From assembly GCA_014529385.2 (NCBI GenBank), contig CM043958.1, positions 149,738,793 through 149,802,792 of the forward strand: a DNA stretch of 64,000 nucleotides, written 5' to 3'. This document shows, piece after piece, positions 54,860 to 64,000 of the stretch (the first letter of the stretch is position 1; every line of letters starts with the position of its first letter). The notes beneath the pieces were generated by a model. The model was not told the DNA's origin. It worked only from the letters and a program-made list of their open reading frames with translations, and searched no databases. This stretch comes from Adiantum capillus-veneris (taxonomy: Eukaryota; Streptophyta; Polypodiopsida; Polypodiales; Pteridaceae). Both the position numbers and the translations under genes were made by a program.

Positions 54860-55303
54860 GAGCATGATTTCTTTATACTTTTTGAGCTTGGCTCTACTCA
54901 CAACTTCATATCAATGGAGTTGGCCACTAAGCTGGGCATACAAGCTTTCGAGATGGGAGATACTGTGACTGTTGATGGAGATATCAAGGGACAATAAGCC
55001 TCCGTTCCTCCCTTGATTGGGAAATTAAGGCTTCATGTCCAAAGCTACGTTGACAAAGAGGAATTTTTCATCTCCCCTCTCCAACATGAGGATGTTATCC
55101 TAGGGGCGCCATGGTTCAACTGCATGGCTGCCGATTTGAAGTTTCTTGAAAGGAGAATTTATTTCACCTATAGGGAAAAGAACATGTACATAGATGCTGA
55201 CGAGTTTGGTCGTACTATACCTCTTGTAAATTCACTTGCTTTTGATAATTCAATGAAAAGCTCAGTTTTCGCGTATATGATTTTTGTCAGAGTCCATAAA
55301 TGA
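54860..55303 (+). pseudogene. Chromovirus protease (element B), broken
   Basis: FELGSTHNFISMELATKLGI corresponds to the retropepsin active site, where families have D-x-G-[AS]-[ST]-x-x-F; the Asp is Glu here. A TAA interrupts near 54996. The rest (EFFISPLQHEDVILGAPWF) has the I-L-G-x-P-W-F strand. Confidence 0.75.
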
Positions 55304-56095
55304 TTTTAATGTTTTATCCAATGGTAATGGTAGGAATCAAGACAAATTAGAGTCGTCTAATTTCCTAAATGGATTCCAAGATGTTTTTATCGATATCATC
55401 CCTAGAGAGTTACCTCCAAAACAAGGGGATGATGACCATAAGATAGAGCTTCTACCTGGGAGCTCACCGCATAATAAGCCTCCTTATAGAGTTTCTCAAG
55501 CTCAACAAGAGGAGATTATGAGGCCAGTACATGAACTGGTAGACAAGGGGATGGTGAGGCGCCTAGATCCTCTCCCTTTTGTTCACCCGTCCTATTAGTG
55601 CAAAAAGAAAGACGACACATATCGCATGTGTGTTGATTATAGAGCACTAAATCGGATTACTATCAAGAACAAATTTCCCCTACTGCGGGCAGAAGATTTG
55701 TTTGATAAGCTACAAGGCTCTACCTACTTTAGTAGTATTGACCTTAAAAGAGTCTATCATCAAATAAGGATAGTGAATGAAGATATTGTAAAGACCGCTT
55801 TTTGCACAACATTTGGTCTTTATGAATATCTTGTCATGCCTTTTGGTTTCACAAATGCTCCGCCACGTTCAACCGCCTAATGGAGAAAAATTTTAGACCC
55901 CACCGCAAGTTTACTGGAGTGTTCTTTGATGATATCATCATCTACTCCAATTCTCTCAAGGAACATAAGCAACATCTCCAGGTAATCTTTCAATCTTTGA
56001 GGGAGAATAAACTTTTCATTAAATAAAAGAAGAGTGAATTTTTCCTTCAAGAGATTCAATACTTAGGTCACATATCTATCAAGATGGTATCCATA
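55304..56095 (+). pseudogene. Chromovirus reverse transcriptase (element B), broken
   Basis: ELPPKQGDDDHKIELLPG and PPYRVSQAQQEEIMRPV lead in; [37 protein letters not shown] and [13 protein letters not shown] are core motifs. The catalytic box is VFFDDIIIYSNSLKEH (F-D-D in place of Y-x-D-D with the first Asp kept). A TAG at about 55598 and a frameshift at about 55870 break the frame. Confidence 0.88.
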
Positions 56096-56700
56096 TGGAT
56101 CCAACAAAGTTAGAGGTAATAAAAGGATGGCAAAGAACGGCCTAACCCAAGGAATCTACATGAGCTATGAAGCTTTAATGGTATTTGTGTGCATACTATA
56201 GCTACTTAATAGAAAAACAGCAAATAGTAGGACCATTACATGACTTAACAAAAAAAAATGTTAAGTATACATGGACTGCAAAGAGCAAAATGCTTTTGAC
56301 AAACTCAAAGAAAAGCTTACCTTTCAACCTGTGCTTACACTGTCGGATCTCTCAAAATCATTTGAGGTCCAATGTTATGCTTGTGGAGATGGCCTTGGAG
56401 CAGTTTTTCTTCAAGAAGGGCATGCCAGAGCATACGAGAGTTGAAGACTCAACTCCAATGAGTGAGTATTGGGCATATACGAAAGGGAGCTACTAGTTTC
56501 TCTACATGCCCTTTTGGGGACTCCATTCATCCTACGAACGGATCACCAAAGTTTAAAGTACTGCGTGACGCAAACCAAGCTTTCCAACAAACAAATGAGG
56601 TAGGCAAATTTTCTTTCGCAATTTAATTTTCATATTGCTCATATTTCTGGCAAGCACAATCAAGTGGCCGATGCACTATCAAGACAACCAAAAGTAAATG
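56096..56700 (+). pseudogene. Chromovirus RNase H (element B), broken
   Basis: DLTKKNVKYTW begins the connection; AKSKMLLTNSKKSLPF lies in a shifted frame. FILRTDHQSLKY and ISGKHNQVADALSRQP mark the RNase H core and its end. Frames shift at least three times. Confidence 0.8.
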
Positions 56701-57790
56701 CAGTGTCTATAGCAACTCACAATGACCTATCTTCTATGATACATGAGTATGTTACTGAACCTGATTTCAAGGATATAATGTCAACCATTGCCTTAGGGAA
56801 GAAAGAAGAATGGTTCACCTTGTAGGATGGTTATCTTCTCCATGGCAATAGGTTATGTGTTACAAACTCCCTTCGTGAGAAAGTAATGTATGAGTCCCAT
56901 GCTCCTCCCTATGCGGGGCATAGAGGTATTGAACCTACTCTTTGAGGAGTAGAGACGTATTTCTATTGGCCTAATATAAAAGTAGACATACAAGAGTATG
57001 TTTCAAAATGCATTGTATGCCAAAAGGCCAAGTATGATAGAGGGAAGCAATCTAGATTACTCCAGCCATTGCCAGTTCCTAATTTACCATGGGAGAGTAT
57101 ATCCATGGATTTTATCTTTGGATTACCCAAGTATATCCATGGGAATATGGACAATAGGCGACAGGTTTAGTAAACAAACACATTTCATGCCTATCAAAAA
57201 GACTATTAAGGCACATCAAATGGCAACCCTCTTCATATCATAGATTTTCAAACACCATGGCTTGCCAACATCTATAGTGTCAGTTACAGATCCTTGAATG
57301 ACCAGTAATTTCTGGAAGGGTCTCTTTGAGAATCTAGGTACAAGGCAAAATTTATCTTCGGCCTATCACCCACAAACCGATGGGCAAAGTAAGATAGCTA
57401 ACCTTATGATTATAGATCTACTCAAGACATATGTCACGGAAGTAGATCAACGCTAACAATGGGAGAAGTACCTAACTCTTGTAGAGTATGCATACAATAA
57501 CATTGTCCATACTACTGCAGGGAAGGCACCCTTTGAAATCATTGAGGGAAGACCTAAAAGTCCCTTGCTACTTAAGGTACATGGGAAGATCTTTGTTGCT
57601 GATGAGTATAGCCGAGACCTACAAGAATCTTTTCAAAAGATTAAGGAGGCTATATCCATCTCATAACAAAGGCAAAAGGCTAATGCTAACAAGCACAGAA
57701 GGCCCTTAGCTTTCAAGGAAAATGATTGGGTCCTACTCAAGTTTCCCAAGGCTTAATTGAGGCAAACGATAGGCAAAAATCCTACGGGCC
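56701..57790 (+). pseudogene. Chromovirus integrase (element B), broken
   Basis: Zinc-binding region: YESHAPPYAGHRGIEPTL and YVSKCIVCQKAKYDRGK give the H-x3-H ... C-x2-C pattern. Core: ISMDFIFGLPK (first Asp), VTDP (second Asp; the usual R-G is replaced by a stop), and SSAYHPQTDGQSKIANLM (the Glu position is Lys in this copy). TTAGKAPFEIIEGRPKSPLL is the conserved post-core block. Five or more stops. Confidence 0.85.
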
Positions 57791-58175
57791 ACCAAAAGTA
57801 TTATGCTAAGCAAGCAAAAAGATACTATGGTCCTTTTCAAATCTTAAAACCAATCAATGAGATGGCCTATCAAATAATGTTTTCGAATCATTGGCTCATA
57901 CACAATTATTTTCATGTGAGCGTACTTAAGCCTTACAAAGGAGAGCCACCAAGAGAACCAATAATTGAGGACCCGCTCGAGATCGAGGATCAAGAAGAGG
58001 TGCTCTAGCCCGAGTCCATCCTTCAACATGAAGACAAGGTATTAAGACATGGTAATATTATCCGACGGTATCTTATTAGGTTCAAAATTTATCCTTTGTA
58101 GGTGCTAGATGGATACAAGGAACACAGCTTAAGGATAGTATAAACCTTATCAATGCTTACAATGCTACACTAGAG
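57791..58175 (+). pseudogene. Integrase C-terminus and chromodomain (element B), broken
   Basis: RYYGPFQILKPINEMAYQ and HVSVLKPYKGEPP, then IIEDPLEIEDQEEVL and a TAG, then ILQHEDKVLRHGNIIRRYLI and a further stop within the chromodomain. Closely related to the intact chromodomain frame in element A. Confidence 0.85.
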
Positions 58176-58407
58176 TAAGAAAATCTAAACGTTTTCTTAA
58201 ATGAACAATGTTTTTGTCTTATAATACTAGTTCTCTTTTTATTGTGCACAAATTTGAGTAGTATGCGTGCTTAGAATCATGTTTGTGATGAAGATGTCGC
58301 CCAAACACCAAGTAGAATTTGTCACTCTACTTTGGGAGAATGATATGGACTAAAGAGCAGACATGCTTGTGATGGCTAAGTCTCCCAAGTACCAAATGGA
58401 TTAGTCA

Positions 58408-59010
58408 TGTTAAGTATGAAGCTTGATTTACGCCTTGTAATTTTTTGTATGAAAAACGCACATTCATAAGGCTTGCATTATGAGGAGAAGCCATCGTGCG
58501 TGAAGAAAAACACACACCGAAATATTCCTTTTTGTCGGAATATTATGGCCGGACGGTGGCCAAAAAATGGTCGAAAAACAACGGGTGCCCGGTGGTCGGT
58601 AGTCAATGGCCGGTCATTGCAAGTTAATGTCCGGTGGGCAGTGGCCGAATTCAATGGTCAGTGGCCGATTTCAAGATGGACTTTTCTTCTCAAGTGCAGC
58701 CACACATGGGCGCATTGGAGAGTCCAAGTCGGACTTGTCATCAACACAAGGGCGGCTACACACAGCTGCCTCTCATGAGAGAGGACAGCCCTTTTGGCCT
58801 ATAGAAGGAGGCATCTCCTACACACAAAACGTATTGTGAAGTATTGTGGTGCATTGTGAATTTGATGTGACGTGGTGAGAGTGAAGCAAGGCGGGAGCTC
58901 CAAAAGGGTATAATCCCTTTGTAATCTACTTCTTGTTTTGAAGTACTAAAGCCATTGAGTGGCTGCTTTCCCGTGGATGTAGTCCACATTGGGTGAACCA
59001 TGTATATCGT

Positions 59011-59065
<55 letters not shown>

Positions 59066-59122
59066 TGAAAATGATCTCTCTCCATTAAGTAAACTACTCA
59101 ATTATCTACTTAGCTACGTCAT
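58408..59122 (+). repeat. Nested copia-like solo LTR (715 bp) in the element B 3' UTR
   Basis: Element A lacks this sequence at the matching point (31890), so it is an insert. It starts TGTTAAGTATG and shows the copia LTR layout: TTTGTAATCTACTTCTTG, CCCGTGGATGTAGTCCACAT and TGGGTGAACCATGTA, then a (CT)n at 59013-59062. The flanks AGTCA (58403-58407) and ATTCA (59123-59127) fit a 5-bp duplication with one change. No internal region is present. The end is CAT rather than CA, so the right boundary may be off by one or two bases. Confidence 0.65.
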
Positions 59123-59256
59123 ATTCATCCATTGTGGAATGATGTCGTAGAGCAAAAAGGGATCATGTATCCACTAGGAAACATAGACTAATGACTAAGT
59201 CTTTATCTTCTCTACCTCATAGTCTAGGGACAACTATGCTTTCAAGAGAGACGTAA

Positions 59257-60161
59257 TGTCATAAAATCTAATATCTAACTATCCCAAATGATTTTCTCAT
59301 ATTGAACTAATCATTTAATGTGGGAAAATGAATGGAAACAAGGGTTAGAATATAGATGTGTGCTTTTGGACCTATCTCATGAAGAGCTTGCAGTAGGAAG
59401 TGAATTGCTTGTCGCACATACATGGCAATGGAGAGTGTGCGCAGAGAAGAGAAGAGAGGGAGAGAGGGGATTACACACGAGGGGAGCAAAATGAAACAGA
59501 GAGAGATAGTTCGTCGATTTTTAGAGCCTTATAAAAGGCTTGTACAATGTGTTCACACATAGAGTTCGCCCAAGTTGGGGGTTGAACCCCAACATTCGAC
59601 CCCTTCAGCCAAACTTGGCATAATCTTCAGCATACACCCCCTTGAACTATGTTCTACACTCTCACAAAACCATGAGTTTTTGGTATACTCGTCGCCAACC
59701 ATGAGTTTTAGGTTTTCTCACACTTGGTGCTACTTATGAGCTACCATCATGTGGGGTTTTTGGTTTACGTACAAACCACCAGTTTAGGTCTACCCGTTAA
59801 CCTCATGAGAGAATGTTACAAAAAAAAGCTAGAGTTTTTCATATTTGTGAGGGAAGGTCTTATCACTAACGTTAACATGCTTGTCGGGGCAGTCTCTACT
59901 CCCTTTACACAAATTTTGTCATAATTATAATGGACCTTTTTGCCAAAGTTCAGTCATCATCGCATTGTGTACATTCTTCGGCACACTATACACGTGAGCA
60001 TTGGCAAGCAGGGTTGTGTGAACATCCTCTTGAACTAATTAATTAGGCCATTCAAAATTTTGATAATAATAAAAGAAAAAGTTCGATTTAAAAAAATACA
60101 CCAAATTTGTTGTTGTTGTGGGTCATGAGCTGTCAACCATGACGTTAGTCTTTTTGCGCGC

Positions 60162-60202
<41 letters not shown>

Positions 60203-62371
60203 GGAACTAGGCATCCATGCCGTCTACAGGCCATAGCCTATAGGCTTGTAGCTTGCCATCTCCTTGCCCTAGTATGGCTATGTTTTCTAGCCCCTAGACT
60301 AGCAAAAGCAAGCTTGGACCCTGGTGACGGCATGCATACGCACTCCCTCTTGTTGCACGGCTTTTGATCTACGTCTTATGAGTTGCAGCCTTTTGTCCCC
60401 CAAGACTCTCGATTCTGCTATCCTTGCTGGTGGTTGCCTCCTTATGGCGCACCTCTCAGGGCTGACCACCTCTTAGGCAGCTCCCTACTACCGGCCCTTC
60501 ATGGGTTGAGTTCCCACCTGAGGTTGCCCATCCTGACATTGCTCGATCTCTTTTTGCCACACGCACTCATGAGGTTAAAGGGTAAATCTAAACCTGATGT
60601 TTGGGCGTAAACCAGAACCCCGCATGATGGTAGCTCATAAGTAGCACCAGGTTGTGAGAAAACCTAAAATTCACGGTTGGCAAGTATACCAAAAACGTGT
60701 GGTTTCATGAGAGTGTAGAACTTAGTTCAAGGGGGTGTATAATGAAGGTTATGCCAAGTTTGGTTGAAGGCGGCAATTGTTGGGGTTCAGCCCAACTTGG
60801 GCAAACTCTATGTGTGAACACATTGTACAGCCCTTTTATAAGGCTCTAAAAACTGAAGAAATATCTCTCTCTTTATCATTATGCTCCACTCGTGTGTTAT
60901 CCCCTCTCTCACTCTCTTATCTTCTCTGCGCACACTCTTCATTTCCATGTCTGTGCGAGAAGCGATTCACTTCCTGTTGGGGTCCAGCCCACCAACTTCT
61001 CAACACGGGACCAAAGGGAGAGAAGGCTATGTCTCCTGAAGGGTCCAAAAAGGGAGATGGTCTACCAAAGAGAAATGAAAAAAAATGGAGCTTAAAAGAC
61101 CTTAGGGTTAGCTTCATTAAAGACCTCCAAAGTTTAGTGTTAAAAGTCCTTAGACCTAAGACCTTTAGGTACTTTAGACCTTAGGAAAGCTAGGCATGTG
61201 CTTGAGGTGTTTGTCGTGCTTGATGACCAAGGTGCTTGTCGTGCTTGATGACACGGGTGCTTGTGGTTTGCAAGTCAAAAAGTATCCCTACAAAGGAAGG
61301 GGCGAGCTCAAAAGTTAGGGGCATGAGAGATAACACACACAAACACACACTCTCTCTCTCTCAAGTCAAGCCCAAGACTCAAGAGGCAATAAGGACACAT
61401 GTCTAGACCCTACCCATGCTGCCCTCATGGTATGCCTGAATCTTATTGGATGGCCTTTAAGGAGTTCCAATGAGAATTTAGATGCATCTAATCAATTATT
61501 AAGCTCTCTCTCTCAAAGGGGGAAAGAAGGACACTTGTTCAAATGCTACCCCTATTTCTTTAAATGACCCTAGCTTGTAATTAGCCAAGCTTGATCCGTA
61601 TTGGCAAGGGCCAATACGGATAAAGCTAGAGTAAAGAGAGAGAGAGAGGGGTCGACCTAGGCAAGGAAGAGACTGACATTTTTGCTCACTCTCACACATT
61701 CTCTCATTGTGTTGAGCAAGAACTCCATCTCCTTCTCCAAGCTTGAGAAGTAGAGAGCCTACACCAACACCTCTGGGCTTGGGAATGCAAATCCAACCAA
61801 GAGCCATGCTTCAAAGCAATGCTTACCATCTTCTTCATATCTATTATTATGCTATGCTATGCTCTATGAGTAATGATATGAGAGGAAACTACTTCTTTCT
61901 CGTATGCTACATCTTCTTCCCCTTCCCTTCCCTCACTCCCTGCTAGCTCTCTTCACCTTTGAAGGTGTTTGAGGTCTTGGGACTGAGGTCAAGGAAAAGT
62001 TAATATTTTTGCAAGGTAGTTACAGGCATAACTTTGGTGCATGAAGTTTACCATCTTCATTGCATCAACAAGGTCTCAAGGAACACAAAGCATGTATTGT
62101 ACCAGTCTCTCTTCATGGGAGAATCTATAATACAAAGCCTTTTGGAGGGGGGACCGGCTCCAAGTAAATCCGGTCCTCAACTGTTGTAAATTTCTCTAAT
62201 TCTCTCTCTCTTTTACAAGTATTGTTCGTGCCAAGCTAACTAGGTATATGTTAATTTTGCTACCTTTCATCAAGTACTCTCCTTATGCTCTTTAAGAATT
62301 CTCTTAAGGAAATGCTCACTATTGTTACTTTAATTCCACTACAATCAATGTTATAGACATATTTCGTTACA
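59257..62371 (+). repeat. 3' LTR of element B, enlarged by a nested insertion
   Basis: Starts TGTCATAAAATCTAATATC after a purine tract (TTCAAGAGAGACG, 59241-59253) and ends CATATTTCGTTACA at 62371. Without the 59380-60997 insertion and one 5-bp duplicate it is about 1.49 kb, shorter than the 5' LTR because it has fewer subrepeats. Confidence 0.88.
59380..60997. mobile_element. Nested insertion with two LTR-like ends in inverted orientation (1,618 bp)
   Basis: TCTCA lies on both sides (59375-59379, 60998-61002), and the LTR is contiguous across this point in the 5' copy. The arms 59380-59812 and 60562-60997 are inverted repeats of about 430 bp. Each arm contains an LTR-like block starting TGTTGGGGTTCA (plus strand from 60778; minus strand from 59594), about 215-220 bp long with the TATA-like TTTTATAAGGCTC. 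Inside it is an identical inner flank GCCAAGTTTGG-TGAAGG, as expected of a polypurine tract. A 0.75-kb middle (59813-60561) has (TG)n at 60159-60201 and no recognised gene. Confidence 0.75.
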
Positions 62372-62376
62372 AAGAT

Positions 62377-62560
62377 GCCATCATTATTAGCCACTTCTAA
62401 GGTGAGGACTGTAGCCTTGTCACATTCTGATAGCTCTATTTGCAATATAGGTGGGTAATTGTTGTTTTCTTGAAGAAAATAGTTGGGAGCCAAACTATCA
62501 ATGAATAAGATGTCATCAAAATATCTTAAGGGGTGCCAATAAGCAAGAGGATGTGTTTAT
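62377..62560 (-). pseudogene. RT-like frame on the minus strand, part 1 (split by element B)
   Basis: The minus frame reads LAYWHPLRYFDDILFIDSLA and then NNNYPPILQIELSECDKATV. R-Y-F-D-D-I resembles the catalytic R-Y-x-D-D box of Penelope-like or related reverse transcriptases. The following Y-P-x-x-L-x-I-x-x-x-x-x-x-x-A-x-x-L-x-L-x-V spacing also fits, as does its continuation at 51630-51532. It has a stop just upstream, so only about 91 residues remain. Without a database search this is tentative. Confidence 0.4.
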
Positions 62561-63089
62561 GGGGAGTATCCAAGAGCTTGCATGATATATAGTGCCACTC
62601 AAGTCCCCAAGAAGTTTCCAAGCTTTAACAATAATAACCACAACCTTATTCCACCATAAAAGTGTGGACAATTGTCTTGTTAGGACTTACATGTGTACCC
62701 TGTAGGTGCAAAGTGTGTGGATGAGTGTGTGCATTGCTAGCAAGGAGGAAACACAAGTATAGGATGGACCAAGCCTCAGAGTGAGAGGAACCCCTTATTC
62801 TCTTGTGGATAAAGAATAAGTCAAATGTAATGGGCGAACAAGGGCAGCCAGACACTGGCTTGTGACCGGCCCGAGGTGAGGCATACCGTCTTTACCCATG
62901 CAACCTCCCATTTAAAGGCGAGTGTGCCGATAAGTGGCCAGCCTTATTGGCCAACTCAGTTGATATGAAATTGTGAGTAGAGCCAAGGTCAAAAAGGATA
63001 AAGGCATCATGCTCCCTCACCTTTCCCCAAGCATAAGAAAAGGGATGATCCTTTGCAATGAGTATCCTCTTTTAAAGCTTCAACTATGT
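62561..63089 (-). other. Mixed remnants on the minus strand
   Basis: At about 62950-63085 the minus strand continues element C into the protease start (FDLGSTHNF in a broken frame). From about 62930 to 62640 the sequence differs from the chromovirus family. TTTAAATGGGAGGTTGCATG and the following GGCCGGTCAC-AGCC resemble, weakly, the 3' end and LTR of element D. No gene. Confidence 0.4.

Positions 63090-64000
<911 letters not shown>

Larger units (their letters stand above)
51631..62371 (+). mobile_element. Element B: near full-length, decayed chromovirus (10.7 kb with insertions)
   Basis: The 5-bp sequence AAGAT lies before 51631 and after 62371, a target-site duplication. LTRs are 51631-53343 and 59257-62371, the latter enlarged by a 1.6-kb insertion. 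Internally it has a primer-binding site, gag, protease, RT, RNase H, integrase and chromodomain in order, the layout of Ty3/gypsy chromoviruses. All frames have stops. A copia-like solo LTR is nested at 58408-59122. It is the best reference for the family that also includes element A, element C and 20757-21712. Confidence 0.92.

Overview
The window looks like intergenic DNA from a large, transposon-rich plant nuclear genome. Intact genes are almost absent, and nested LTR retrotransposons, Helitrons, MITE-like elements and very long (GA)n/(CT)n microsatellites dominate. The one intact gene encodes a land-plant-type receptor kinase. The mix of chromoviruses, a large Ty3 element and dense GA repeats would suit a homosporous fern such as Adiantum, but that is inference and no marker gene fixes the species.

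Layout. (1) 1-11380: the 3' part of a decayed Ty3/gypsy element. It holds gag zinc knuckles, protease, RT, RNase H and an integrase with two zinc-binding modules. A long 3' region follows, with four palindrome-bearing ~285-bp repeats and a broken accessory reading frame (6899-10389), then a polypurine tract and a 940-bp LTR (10441-11380). (2) 11400-16470: a LINE zf-RVT remnant, then a decayed autonomous Helitron (Rep plus Pif1-like helicase) whose 3' end is tandemly duplicated. (3) 17373-28450: mostly anonymous DNA with an LTR/leader fragment of the chromovirus family, MITE-like elements and a Helitron-like element swollen by GA arrays. (4) 28450-34318: chromovirus element A, with pol deleted so that gag abuts the integrase tail and chromodomain; its 3' LTR carries a Mutator-type insertion. 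(5) 34319-42171: little recognisable. (6) 42172-44079, minus: an intact, intronless SPARK-domain receptor-like kinase. (7) 44604-45357, minus: a non-autonomous Helitron with a captured PPR gene fragment, followed by further Helitron ends and a SINE-like sequence. (8) 47707-51151: element D, a short internally deleted copia element with both LTRs and matching 5-bp duplications. (9) 51631-62371: element B, a near full-length but decayed chromovirus with 5-bp duplications (AAGAT). It carries a nested solo LTR and a nested insertion with inverted LTRs, and it interrupts a reverse-transcriptase-like frame on the minus strand. (10) 63090-64000, minus: the gag of a third chromovirus copy (element C), with a ~40-codon poly-Asn microsatellite.

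Only the receptor kinase is likely to serve the host. The rest is a layered record of insertion, deletion and recombination: elements A, B, C and the 20757-21712 fragment belong to one chromovirus family, and two insertion events (B and D) can be verified from their own target-site duplications. Candidates for something undescribed are the accessory frame and palindromic repeats of the first element, the inverted-LTR insertion at 59380-60997, and the PPR-capturing Helitron.
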